Part shown: piece after piece, positions 36,539-46,500 of the stretch
Position numbering within the stretch: position 1 is the stretch's first letter
Layout: each line of letters begins with the position of its first letter
Origin: an uncultured SAR86 cluster bacterium
GTDB taxonomy: Bacteria > Pseudomonadota > Gammaproteobacteria > Magnimaribacterales > AG-339-G14
Assembly (NCBI GenBank): GCA_902589965.1
Contig: CACIUX010000003.1
Span: forward strand, 62,001-126,000
Direction: 5' to 3'
DNA: 64,000 nt
Position numbers and translations under genes: made by a program
Notes under the pieces: generated by a model
Told to the model about the DNA's origin: nothing
The model's input: the letters and a program-made list of their open reading frames with translations, nothing else
Databases searched by the model: none

Positions 36539-37918
36539 ATGAAAATTAATCAAAATATTTTTAGAGCATATGATATCAGAGGTATTGCATCTGAGGACCT
36601 GAGCGATGAATTTGTTTCGTCATTGGGATCATCTTTGAGTCATAAAATTAAAAAATTAGGTTTAAAACAAGTTGCTGTAGCACGCGATGGAAGATTGTCT
36701 GGAGAAAGAATTTGCACTGCCTTAGTTAAATCATTCCAAGATAATGGCATAAACGTGATAAATGTGGGTATGGTGCCCTCACCTTTACTTTATTTTGCGG
36801 TTGAGAAATTCAATACTGAGAATGGAGTCATGATCACAGGAAGCCACAACCCCAAAGAATACAATGGTTTTAAAATAATTTTGGGTGGCAAAACTATTTT
36901 TGGACAAGAAATTCAAGAAATTAAAAATGACATACTACAAGGTACATTCTCAAATAAAATCAAGAAAGGTAATTTAGAAGAGATAGACATTTTGGATGAC
37001 TATATTAATGAGCTTAGAAACAATATCTCATTAAAAAGACCCATGAAAATTTGTCTTGATTGTGGAAATGGAGTTGGGGGAGTAATTGCGCCACAAGCAT
37101 TTAAAGCAATTGGTTGTGAAGTTATAGAACTTTTTAGCGAAGTTGATGGAAATTTTCCAAATCATCACCCCGATCCTAGTAATCCTAAGAATCTTGAAGA
37201 CTTGCAGAGCGAGATAAAAGAATCAAATGCTGATGTTGGTATAGCCCTAGATGGTGATGCAGATAGAGTTGGAGTTGTTGATAGCTCAGGGAAAGTTATC
37301 TACCCAGATATTCAAATGATTCTCTATGCAGGTCAAGTTTTAAAGAAAAATAAGAACGCGACAATTATTTTTGACGTTAAATGTTCTAACGTGCTAAGAA
37401 ATTTCATTGAAGAAAACTCTGGCATAGCTTACATGTCAAAAACTGGCCACTCCTTCATAAAGAAAAATCTTTTTGAAAAGAATGCTCTTTTAGCAGGAGA
37501 AATGAGTGGGCATATTTTCTTTAAAGACAGATGGTTCGGTTTCGACGATGCAATTTATGCTGGAAGTAGGATGCTAGAAATTTTGTCTGAAAAAGAACAA
37601 AGTTCATCAGAAATTTTTTCTGAACTGCCTCAAAATTTATCGACTCCAGAGATAAATATATCTGTTTCAGATAAAAACAAGTTTTCAATAGTAAGTAAAC
37701 TAATAGATATACTGGAGAAGGAAAATGGAGAAATTAGTTCCTTAGATGGAATCAGAATAGATAAAGATTCTTGCTGGGGTCTCATTAGAGCATCAAATAC
37801 TTCTCCAAACTTAGTTTTGAGATTTGAAGGAAATTCACCTAAAGATTTGGATGACATAAAAAATGTATTTAAAAATGCTATTTCAAAAGTAGATAATAAG
37901 ATCAAAACAAATTTTTAA
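36539..37918 (+). CDS. algC: Phosphomannomutase/phosphoglucomutase
   Basis: A 459-residue alpha-D-phosphohexomutase that interconverts mannose or glucose 6- and 1-phosphates for sugar nucleotides. The phosphoserine loop is MITGSHNPKEYNGFK (near residues 98-112), the metal loop is ALDGDADRVGVVD, the sugar-binding loop is GEMSGHIFF, and the phosphate-binding C-terminus has IRASNTSPNLVLRFEG. The order algC-argB-slmA matches Pseudomonas, so the symbol follows synteny. Its stop overlaps the argB ATG by one base. Confidence 0.92.
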   Translation: MKINQNIFRAYDIRGIASEDLSDEFVSSLGSSLSHKIKKLGLKQVAVARDGRLSGERICTALVKSFQDNGINVINVGMVPSPLLYFAVEKFNTENGVMITGSHNPKEYNGFKIILGGKTIFGQEIQEIKNDILQGTFSNKIKKGNLEEIDILDDYINELRNNISLKRPMKICLDCGNGVGGVIAPQAFKAIGCEVIELFSEVDGNFPNHHPDPSNPKNLEDLQSEIKESNADVGIALDGDADRVGVVDSSGKVIYPDIQMILYAGQVLKKNKNATIIFDVKCSNVLRNFIEENSGIAYMSKTGHSFIKKNLFEKNALLAGEMSGHIFFKDRWFGFDDAIYAGSRMLEILSEKEQSSSEIFSELPQNLSTPEINISVSDKNKFSIVSKLIDILEKENGEISSLDGIRIDKDSCWGLIRASNTSPNLVLRFEGNSPKDLDDIKNVFKNAISKVDNKIKTNF

Positions 37919-38769
37919 TGATCAAAGATAGTAAATCAGCAGAATCACTGGCAAAAATTCTTAGTGAGGCTCTACCTTACATACAAAAGTTTTCTGGGAA
38001 GATAGTAGTCATTAAGTACGGTGGCAGCGCTATGAAAGAAAACAAATTAAGGCAAAATTTTGCTAGAGATATTGCTTTGATGAGACAAATTGGAATATTT
38101 CCTGTTCTTGTTCATGGAGGCGGACCACAAATTGAAGAAAATTTGAAGAAGAGCAGTATAAAAAGTGTTTTTATTGATGGTCTTAGAAAAACAGATGAAA
38201 ATTCAATAAAAATTATTGTTAAAACGCTAAGAGAAGTAAACGGAGATATTGCTGAACTGATCAAAACTTGGGGAGCAAGAACAAAAACATTCAATGACGT
38301 TAGAGAGAGTATTCTTATCTGTAAAAAAATTAAAACAAAGATGGATCTTGGCTTTGTGGGAGATATTACAAAAGTTGATGGTAATTTGATCAGAAAAAAT
38401 ATTTTTAATGGAAAAATTCCTGTAATTGCTCCAATTGGCAGGGATAGATTTGGAATGCATTACAATATTAATGCTGATCATGTGGCTTGCAAGGTTGCTG
38501 AAAAATTAAAAGCTGAAAAAATAATTATGATGACGGATGTGAAAGGAGTGTTGACTAATAAAGGGAAGAAAATATCTGAAATGAATATCAAAAAAGCCAA
38601 AAAAATAGCTAAAACCATTAAAGGAGGAATGCTTCCTAAACTCTCATCTGCGATAAAAAGTCTAGAAAGCGGCGTGAAAAGTGCTCATATCGTCGATGGA
38701 AGAGTGCCGCATGCAGTTTTAGTTGAGATACTTACGGACAAAGGTGTTGGAACTTGGATAACCAAATAG
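37918..38769 (+). CDS. argB: Acetylglutamate kinase
   Basis: A 283-residue kinase for the second step of arginine synthesis. IVVIKYGGSAMKE, FPVLVHGGGPQIEENLKK, GLRKTDENS, NINADHVACKVAEKLKAEKIIMMTDVKGV and KTIKGGMLPKLSSAI are family signatures. Length is normal, and it lacks an obvious N-terminal extension of the arginine-inhibited type; that point is not certain. It lies between algC and slmA, with one base to slmA. Confidence 0.96.
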   Translation: MIKDSKSAESLAKILSEALPYIQKFSGKIVVIKYGGSAMKENKLRQNFARDIALMRQIGIFPVLVHGGGPQIEENLKKSSIKSVFIDGLRKTDENSIKIIVKTLREVNGDIAELIKTWGARTKTFNDVRESILICKKIKTKMDLGFVGDITKVDGNLIRKNIFNGKIPVIAPIGRDRFGMHYNINADHVACKVAEKLKAEKIIMMTDVKGVLTNKGKKISEMNIKKAKKIAKTIKGGMLPKLSSAIKSLESGVKSAHIVDGRVPHAVLVEILTDKGVGTWITK

Positions 38770-38770
38770 G

Positions 38771-39355
38771 ATGACTGAAACTCTGACAAATAGACAAATT
38801 AATATTATGCAAACTTTAGTTTCCATGCTTGAAAGTAAAGAGCCAATAAAAATTACTACTGCTGAATTAGCAAAACGTTGTGAGATAACTGAAGCTGCCA
38901 TCTATAAACATTTTCCAAGTAAAAGAAAAATATATGAAGGCTTGGTTGATTTTTGTGAGGAAAATATATTTCCAAGAATATCATCCATCAAAAAAGAAGT
39001 TTCCAGTCCGGAGACTCCCTTTAATATTTGTACTTTGATATTAGCATTTTGTGAGAAGAACAAAGGTATTTGTAAAATTTTGACTAGAGAAGTACTAACC
39101 CCAGATGAAATAAAAATTGAAGAAAAAGTAAATCATTTATTTGAAAGATTCGAGCTTGAGATAAAGCTTGCCTTCCAAAATTACGAACAATCTAGCAAGG
39201 CAAAATTCAACTTAACTCCAACTGATTCAGCTGGATTGGTCATTTCTATTCTAGAGGGAAAGATTCAAAGCTTTGTAAGATCAAATTTTAAAAGAAAAGT
39301 ATTGGAAGAATGGAATGAATATTCTTCAAAATTAATGCTGACAATTTATAAGTAA
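38771..39355 (+). CDS. slmA: Nucleoid occlusion factor SlmA
   Basis: A 194-residue TetR-family protein that, bound to DNA, blocks FtsZ assembly over the nucleoid. The helix-turn-helix region ITTAELAKRCEITEAAIYKHFPSKRKIYEGLVDF (about residues 27-60) is close to SlmA, and the C-terminus has SILEGKIQSFVRSNFKRKVLEEW. Position directly after argB is the conserved place. It converges on mrcA with a 5-base gap. Confidence 0.9.
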   Translation: MTETLTNRQINIMQTLVSMLESKEPIKITTAELAKRCEITEAAIYKHFPSKRKIYEGLVDFCEENIFPRISSIKKEVSSPETPFNICTLILAFCEKNKGICKILTREVLTPDEIKIEEKVNHLFERFELEIKLAFQNYEQSSKAKFNLTPTDSAGLVISILEGKIQSFVRSNFKRKVLEEWNEYSSKLMLTIYK

Positions 39356-39360
39356 TTTAT

Positions 39361-41757
39361 TTAATTTATAAGAAAATCAAAGAAGATATTCTTTTCATCC
39401 GGCCTGGCAATTTCTCCAGTGCTTTTGTTCAATCTGGCTGCAGATAAATTCTTAGGCCTTGGTTGCGTTCCTTTATCGATATTGTTCTCAACCTCGGAGA
39501 CATAATTCATCCAAATAGGTAAAGCAGTTGTACTTCCGAACTCTCTCTCCCCTAGTGGCTTAGGTTGATCATATCCAAACCAAACTGTTGCTAAGAAGCT
39601 ATTATTAAATCCTGTAAACCAAGTGCTCTCAGCATCATTAGTTGTTCCAGTTTTTCCTGCAAAATCATCTCTGGATAATTTCTTTATATTGCTTGCTGTT
39701 CCTCTTTTTGCCGCTTCTATCAAAATGTCATTAATTACGTATGTGATTCTAGGATCAATAATTTCTTCTTCATTATTTTCTTCATTGTATCCATTCCATA
39801 ATCTTGAGGTTCTTAAATCTAAAGTTTTAGTTTTTGAGAAATCTAATACTTCTGAACTAGGAAGAACGACTTTTTCAATGTAATAAGGCTCTATAGATTT
39901 TCCTCCGTTAGCAATGATAGAAAAGGCTTTTGCATTTTGTAAAGGAGTAGAACTATAAGATCCCAGAGCCAGAGACAAATCATTCGGAATTTCATCTTCT
40001 TGGAATCCATATTTCTGAACATGGCTTCTTACTTTGTCGATACCTAATTCCTGGAGAAGTCTCACTGAAACTATGTTTCTTGACTGAACCAATGCCTCTC
40101 TCAATCTTGTTGGTCCATAGAATCTACCGGATGAATTTTTTGGGCGCCAGACATCTTCTAAATTGTCATCTTCAAAAACTATGGGTGCATCGAGGATTAT
40201 TGAGGATGGGTTATAACCATTTTCAAAAGCAGCACTATATAAAAAAGGTTTAAAGTTTGAACCAAGCTGAGGTTTTGCTTGAAAAACTCGATTGTAGTTA
40301 CTTGAATAAAAATCATATCCGCCAACTAAAGCCAAGATCTTTCCATCCTTTGGATCAAGACTCACGATGCATGATTGAATCTCTGGATATTGGGAGAATT
40401 CCACTTTTTCGCTACTTCCATTCATCCAAACGAGATCTCCAGGAGAGAAGAAATCTGAAAATTCCTGAACTTCTCTATCTATTCTATTTTCATCTATTTT
40501 TGGTCTAATCTTCGTAATCAGGTCTTCTTTAAAAATTCTTATGAGCTCTAAATTAGAATTGATAAGAAATACAACTTGATCTTCTACTGAAAGAAATATG
40601 GCAGGGACAAAATCTTTGTATTTTGGGAGTGACTCATATAGAGATTCAATCAACCTGAAAGGATGCTCATCGGTTTTTTCTATTCCATACTCATCAGAAA
40701 AATCTATGTCTTGATAAAAAAATTGATAGAACACTTCGGACTTATTAAGAAATTTATTTGGGATCAAATTTTCATAGTTCTTTGGCTTTCTAAATCCATG
40801 TCTACTCTCATAACTCTCTATTCCAGTTTTGAGAGCTTTGTTGGCAGAAAGTTGATGCTGTGAATTTATTGTTGAATAAACTTCATAGCCATCTTTATAT
40901 ACTCCCTTTCCGTAGTTACTAACCATGTATTTTCTAATTTCTTCTGCCAAATGACCGGCTTCCACCTCAGGTTTGATTCCATAATTATCTGCTGTAAGAG
41001 GTTCAGATACATTTACCTCATAATCGCTTTCTGAGATGTATCCGAGATCTTTCATTCGTTTAAGTATCCAATTTCTTCTATTCAATGCTCTTCTTTTATT
41101 TGCCAGTGGATTCACCTCTGATGGTCTTTGCGTTGAAGCAGCAATCATTGCAAATTGAGCTATAGATAAATCTTGAAGAGGCTTTCCATAATAAATTGAG
41201 GAGGCCGCAACAATGCCATAAGCTCTGTTTCCTAAAAAAACTTTATTTACATAAAGTTCAAATATCTCCTCTTTTGTTAAGAAGACTTCAAGCATAAAGG
41301 CCGTATAAATTTCCTTTAACTTTCTTTTGTAGGTTTTTTCTTGGGTAAGCAAATAATTTCTTGCAACTTGCATTGTCAAAGTTCCACCACCGCTGCCTTT
41401 TTCTCCCGTAATTATCAACTCACTTAGTGCTCTAGCAAGAGCAGTAAAATCGATACCCGTATGAGAGAAAAATTCATCGTCTTCAGCTGCAAGATATGCA
41501 TTAACTAGTCCCTCAGGTATGTTTTCAAAAATAATTTTAGTTCTATGGATTTCCCCAAACTCAGAAATAAGTTTTCCATCGCTAGTGTAAATTTTTAATG
41601 GAATTTGTAATTCTGCTTTATCAAGGTCACTAATTTTAGGTAATTCAGGATAAAGATATATGTAAACTCCAAGCGCCATTTGAAATGGCAAAAGAACAGT
41701 AATTAAAGATATTAGAAATATCTTTGATCTTAATAAAGCCCTAAAAAAATTTTTCAT
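39361..41757 (-). CDS. mrcA: Penicillin-binding protein 1A (bifunctional peptidoglycan synthase)
   Basis: A 798-residue class A PBP with both glycosyltransferase and transpeptidase activity. The N-terminal signal anchor (about 11-32) is followed by the GT51 domain with AAEDDEFFSHTGIDF and GGGTLTMQVARNYLLT. The transpeptidase domain has SNFKPF (SxxK), VQSRN (SxN) and KTGTTND (KTG), in order. An OB-like insert precedes it, as in PBP1A. The gene is a single transcription unit, divergent from aroK across 36 bases. Confidence 0.95.
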   Translation of the reverse strand: MKNFFRALLRSKIFLISLITVLLPFQMALGVYIYLYPELPKISDLDKAELQIPLKIYTSDGKLISEFGEIHRTKIIFENIPEGLVNAYLAAEDDEFFSHTGIDFTALARALSELIITGEKGSGGGTLTMQVARNYLLTQEKTYKRKLKEIYTAFMLEVFLTKEEIFELYVNKVFLGNRAYGIVAASSIYYGKPLQDLSIAQFAMIAASTQRPSEVNPLANKRRALNRRNWILKRMKDLGYISESDYEVNVSEPLTADNYGIKPEVEAGHLAEEIRKYMVSNYGKGVYKDGYEVYSTINSQHQLSANKALKTGIESYESRHGFRKPKNYENLIPNKFLNKSEVFYQFFYQDIDFSDEYGIEKTDEHPFRLIESLYESLPKYKDFVPAIFLSVEDQVVFLINSNLELIRIFKEDLITKIRPKIDENRIDREVQEFSDFFSPGDLVWMNGSSEKVEFSQYPEIQSCIVSLDPKDGKILALVGGYDFYSSNYNRVFQAKPQLGSNFKPFLYSAAFENGYNPSSIILDAPIVFEDDNLEDVWRPKNSSGRFYGPTRLREALVQSRNIVSVRLLQELGIDKVRSHVQKYGFQEDEIPNDLSLALGSYSSTPLQNAKAFSIIANGGKSIEPYYIEKVVLPSSEVLDFSKTKTLDLRTSRLWNGYNEENNEEEIIDPRITYVINDILIEAAKRGTASNIKKLSRDDFAGKTGTTNDAESTWFTGFNNSFLATVWFGYDQPKPLGEREFGSTTALPIWMNYVSEVENNIDKGTQPRPKNLSAARLNKSTGEIARPDEKNIFFDFLIN

Positions 41758-41793
41758 TTTCTAAAAGATAATTCTAATAGATATAATGAGTAG

Positions 41794-42300
41794 ATGAACA
41801 TCTTTCTTGTTGGACCCATGGGATCTGGAAAATCAAGCTTGGGAAAGAAACTGGCTAAAAGTTTAGATAAAAAATTTATTGATACAGACAAAGAAATTGA
41901 GAAAAAAGAAAACAAAACTATTAATGAGATTTTTGAAAATGAAGGTGAGAAATATTTTAGAGAAAAAGAGAGAGAGTTTTTAATAAATATCCCAAATAAC
42001 TTAAATATTGTTATTGCAACTGGCGGAGGTATCGTTACTGATCAGGAAAATCGTGAGAAATTAAAAGAAAATAGAGTTATTTTCTTAAATGCCTCAGTTG
42101 AAAGACAGAGCAAAAGAACGTCTAGATCGGATAAAAGGCCTCTCTTAAAAAACGTAGACAGGTTAAAAAAACTCAGAGAACTCTACGATCAAAGGTTAGA
42201 GTTTTATAAAGAAGTTTCAAATTTTGAAATTAATGTAGATAAATATAAAAACAAAGATATTCTCATGAAAATTATTGAAGAACTAAATGAAAACAATTAA
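41794..42300 (+). CDS. aroK: Shikimate kinase
   Basis: A 168-residue P-loop kinase that phosphorylates shikimate. The P-loop is LVGPMGSGKSSLGKKLA (residues about 5-21), followed by FIDTDKEIEKKENKTINEIFENEGEKYFREKE with the Asp-Asp-type metal site, ATGGGIV and the lid SRSDKRPLL. Length is normal. It overlaps aroB by 14 bases, forming the usual aroK-aroB pair. Confidence 0.95.
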   Translation: MNIFLVGPMGSGKSSLGKKLAKSLDKKFIDTDKEIEKKENKTINEIFENEGEKYFREKEREFLINIPNNLNIVIATGGGIVTDQENREKLKENRVIFLNASVERQSKRTSRSDKRPLLKNVDRLKKLRELYDQRLEFYKEVSNFEINVDKYKNKDILMKIIEELNENN

Positions 42301-43375
42301 ACAATTAAAAGTAAGCACACCTAGTTCAAATTATTCCATTTATTTTGGTAATGATTTTATTAATAGCTTTCCCTTAAAAAAAATATCCAGTTCAAAAGAA
42401 ATTTTTTTTATTTTTGACTCAAAACTTCCTGATTTATCAATCAGAAAAGTTAAGAACTTCATAAGGAAATCAAAGCCGAGTAAATTTGAATCCTTTAGAT
42501 TCATGGCAAATGAAAAAAATAAATCTTTAGAGACCTCTCAAAAAATTATAGAAAAATTAATTGATTTAAAATTCTCAAGAGATTCATTGATTGTTTCTTT
42601 TGGTGGCGGCATAACTACAGATCTCGCAGGTTTTGTAGCTTCTGTATATCTTCGCGGAATTGAAGTTATGCATATTCCTACTACTCTTCTTGCCCAGGTC
42701 GATGCTTCTGTGGGGGGTAAAACAGGTGTTAACAGTAAAAAATTTAAAAATATGATTGGAGCATTCAAGCAACCTGAAGCAGTATTGATTGATACATATT
42801 TTCTTAAATCGCTGAGCAAGAGGCATTTAGCAGCAGGTTACTCAGAAATAATTAAACATGCGTTGATTAAAGATAAATATCTTTTTTCAAAATTAGATAA
42901 CTTTGATCAGAATATTGAAAAGAAAGTAAACATTGCAGAGTTATCAAACCTTATTAAGACATCAACAAAAATTAAGGCAAATATTGTTGAGCAAGACGAA
43001 AGAGAGAAATCAGTTAGAGCTTATCTCAACTTTGGTCATACTTTCGCACATGCCATAGAAAGCGTTCAATCTTTTAATGGATTAAATCATGGCGAAGCAG
43101 TTGGCGTTGGAATGGTTTGTGCAGCTAAATTATCTCTATTGTTAGGCAAAATAAATTCACAAGAGTTTGATAAAATTAAGTCCTTAATTAAAAAATTCAA
43201 CCTTCCCACAAAACTTCCTGCTAATTGTGCACCTGCAAGAATTCTTAAAGCCATGCAATCGGATAAAAAAAGTAAAGACACAACTTTAAGATTCATTATT
43301 TTAGATGGAATAGGAAAGGCTAAAATAGTTGAAAACGTTGACAGAGAGAAAATCTTAAATAGCTTAAAAATATAA
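42287..43375 (+). CDS. aroB: 3-dehydroquinate synthase
   Basis: A 362-residue NAD- and metal-dependent cyclase producing 3-dehydroquinate from the DAHP made by the enzyme at the window start. VSFGGGITTDLAGFVASVYLRG, IPTTLLAQVDASVGGKTGVN, AAGYSEIIKHALI and LNFGHTFAHAIES are clear, with the metal ligands Glu and the two His visible. It is the last gene before the 202-base gap that carries the glutamine riboswitch. Confidence 0.96.
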   Translation: MKTIKQLKVSTPSSNYSIYFGNDFINSFPLKKISSSKEIFFIFDSKLPDLSIRKVKNFIRKSKPSKFESFRFMANEKNKSLETSQKIIEKLIDLKFSRDSLIVSFGGGITTDLAGFVASVYLRGIEVMHIPTTLLAQVDASVGGKTGVNSKKFKNMIGAFKQPEAVLIDTYFLKSLSKRHLAAGYSEIIKHALIKDKYLFSKLDNFDQNIEKKVNIAELSNLIKTSTKIKANIVEQDEREKSVRAYLNFGHTFAHAIESVQSFNGLNHGEAVGVGMVCAAKLSLLLGKINSQEFDKIKSLIKKFNLPTKLPANCAPARILKAMQSDKKSKDTTLRFIILDGIGKAKIVENVDREKILNSLKI

Positions 43376-43406
43376 AAAATATTTCTCTTATAACATAGAA
43401 TAAAAA

Positions 43407-43436
43407 TTGGTCTTTTTTATTATTTTTTGGTATAAA
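43407..43436 (+). promoter_or_regulatory. Predicted sigma70 promoter of gltBD
   Basis: TTGGTC at 43407-43412 and TATAAA at 43431-43436 are separated by 18 bases. A transcript from here would start near 43444 and contain the whole glutamine riboswitch. Medium support only, because the surrounding DNA is AT-rich. Confidence 0.45.
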
Positions 43437-43455
43437 TAATTAAGTAAGAAATTGA

Positions 43456-43564
43456 CATTCTTCCCTGAGATCTTGGGCTTAAGATCAATCGTTCATCCCT
43501 ATTTAGGGACGGAAGTAGGTAAAAAATCAAACCGAAGGAACGCATCTTTCTATGAGGAAGGATG
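43456..43564 (+). promoter_or_regulatory. Glutamine riboswitch (glnA RNA class) in the gltB leader
   Basis: The aptamer core spans 43483-43546. It has the conserved strands CGTTCATCC (43490-43498), GGGACGGAAGTAGG (43506-43519) and ACCGAAGGAACGC (43531-43543) of the L-glutamine-binding glnA RNA. P1 pairs 43490-43494 with 43538-43542, a short P2 hairpin pairs CCCT with AGGG (43497-43500/43505-43508), and P3 pairs GGT with ACC (43518-43520/43531-43533) beneath an E-loop (AGTA 43514-43517 opposite GAA 43534-43536). A 9-base-pair helix with one G-U pair, 43456-43464 with 43556-43564, encloses the aptamer and covers the gltB Shine-Dalgarno sequence (GAGGAAGG, 43554-43561). This suggests control of translation. 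Ligand from family knowledge; switching direction is inference. Confidence 0.88.
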
Positions 43565-43577
43565 AAGCATTGACTCG

Positions 43578-46500
43578 ATGGTAAAAGGTATAAATAAAAA
43601 ATTAATAGAGCGTCCAAAAAAGAAAGGACTTTATGATCCAGCTAGCGAGAAGGATTCTTGTGGCGTTGGCCTAGTTGCCAACATAAAGGGAATACCTTCA
43701 AGAGAAATCATGGATGATGCCTACCTTATCAACTCTAGAATGGATCACAGAGGAGGATGTGGTTTTGAAGAAAACACAGGAGATGGAGCTGGCATTCTTC
43801 TAGCTTTGCCGCATTCTTTTTTTCAAGATCAGGCAAAAAAAATAAATATTAATCTTCCTGATTTTGGTTCTTATGCTGTAGGTAATATTTTTCTGCCACA
43901 GGATCAAAAAGAAAGATCTTTTTGTAAAAAAATTGTTGAACAAACTATTCAATCAGAAGGACAGAAATTTTTAGGTTGGAGAAAAGTTCCTATTAATCCT
44001 AAAAAGGCAGACGTTGGACCTGCTGCTAGAGATTGTCAGCCTGAGATAGAACAAGTTTTCGTTCAAAAATCGATCAAACTTGATCAGGAAGCTTTTGAGA
44101 GAAAACTTTACCTAATTAGAAAAATTTTCACTAAACGACTTAGATACCAAGAAAATTTGAGTCAAGCCTCTTTGTTTTATGCCTGCACTCTTTCATCGAG
44201 ACTGATTGCTTACAAAGGCATGCTTACCCCAGCTCAGCTTTTCCCTTTTTTCCCAGATCTTGAAAATAAAAAATTCGAAACTCATTTGGCAATGGTTCAC
44301 TCGAGATTCAGTACGAACACCTTCCCTTCTTGGGATAGAGCTCAACCCAACAGATATATGTGTCATAACGGCGAAATAAACACTTTAAAAGGAAACATGA
44401 ATCAAATGTATTCTCGACAAGGTCTTGCGAGAAGTGACTATTTCGGTTCAAAAATTAATAAATTATTCCCCATAACGGAACCAGACTGCTCTGATTCAGG
44501 TTCATTCGATAATGTTCTTGAGCTGCTAATAATGTCAGGAAGAGAACTACCTGAGGCTGCCATGATGATGATTCCTGAAGCCTGGCAAAATGATAATGAA
44601 ATGAGCCCAGCAAAAAAAGCCTTTTATGAGTACTCATCATCATTTATGGAACCTTGGGATGGTCCTGCATCTATAGTTTTCACAGATGGAAATTATGTTG
44701 GAGCCGTTTTAGATAGAAATGGACTCAGACCAAGTAGATTTTATGTAACTGATGACGACAAAGTCATCATGGCTTCAGAGGTAGGAGTTCTTCCGGTTGA
44801 TCAAGCAAAGGTTTTATCAAAAGGAAGACTTCAGCCAGGAAAAATGTTTCTTATTGATTTTGAGGAAGGCAGGATGATTCCAGATGAAGAAATCAAAAAA
44901 AGGGTCTCAAAAAAACTTCCTTATAAAGATTGGGTAAAAAATCAAATTATAGATATCCAAGATCTAAAAACATCCAAAACAAAATATAAAACAGACGATC
45001 TAATCTCAAGGATGCAGTCTTTCGGTTACACCACTGAAACACTTGAGTTCATGTTGCTACCCCTTGTAACTGAGTTGAGAGATCCTCTTGGATCTATGGG
45101 AAATGATGCTGCTTTAGCATGTTTATCTGATAAACCCAGAATGATTTATGACTACTTCAAGCAACTTTTTGCTCAGATTACTAATCCAGCAATCGACTCA
45201 ATAAGAGAGGAAGTAATCATGTCTCTTGAATGCCTAATAGGCCCAGAGAGTAATTTGCTCGAATCTTTAGAAGAAAATGCACATCGATTAAGATTGAAGC
45301 ATCCTATTCTTTCAAATGAAGAACTAATTAGTATAAAGAATAACAAAGATTATGGTTGGACTACTAAGACTATCGATATTACATACGAAAGAGGTAGTGG
45401 AGCCTCAGGTCTAAAGAAAGCTCTAAAAAGAATCTGCACTGAATCAGAGGACGCAATAAAGCAAGGATATTCTTTTGTACTTTTATCTGACAGAAATCTG
45501 TCAAAAAGTAGAGTTGCTACAAGTTCATTGCTTGCTTGTTCTTCCGTCCATCACCATTTAGTTAGAAAAGAAAAAAGAACACAATTAGGACTAATTATTG
45601 AGTCTGGCGAAGCCAGAGAGGTTCATCATCACTGCCTTCTTATCGGATATGGGGCTGATGCAATAAATCCCTATCTAGCTTTTGAAGTCTTGGAGAAATC
45701 TTTAAAAGATCAAATACTCCAAGATAAAAAATTGAGAAATACCTCAGATTTAGTTACTGCCTATAAAAAAGGAGTTGCTAAGGGTATGTTGAAGGTCATG
45801 GCCAAAATGGGAATATCTACACTTCAATCTTATAAAGGTGCTCAAATTTTTGAAGCGGTTGGTTTAGCTGATGAAATAATTGATTTTTGTTTTCCGGGGA
45901 CTACTAGCAGAGTACAAGGAGTAGATTTTGAAGTTTTAGCTGAAGAAATAGAGAGAAGACATGCAATAGGTTTTCCTGAATACGATCAAAATAAAGTATC
46001 TGTACTTCCTAATCCTGGAGATTTTCATTGGCGTAACGGCGGTGATTCACACATGTGGGATCCAAAATCGATTTCCTCTTTACAATTAGCCTCTCAAGCA
46101 AATGACGAGAGTAAATATTGGGAATTCTCAAATCATGCAAATGAACAGACCACCAAAAACAGTACTTTGAGAGGCCTGATGAAATTCAAATATCCTAGAA
46201 AGGGGATTCCTTTGGATCAAGTTGAATCTGAAAAAGAAATTGTAAAAAGGTTTGCAACCGGAGCAATGTCACTAGGCTCTATTTCTACAGAAGCTCATGA
46301 ATCGCTTGCATTAGCAATGAATGAACTAGGAGGTAAATCAAATACTGGTGAAGGAGGAGAGGATCCTATTAGATTTAAACCATTAAAAGATGGAAGATCT
46401 AAAAGATCAGCAATAAAACAAGTAGCCTCTGGAAGGTTTGGTGTAACTATGTGGTACCTGACTAACTCTGACGAACTTCAGATAAAGATTGCTCAAGGTG

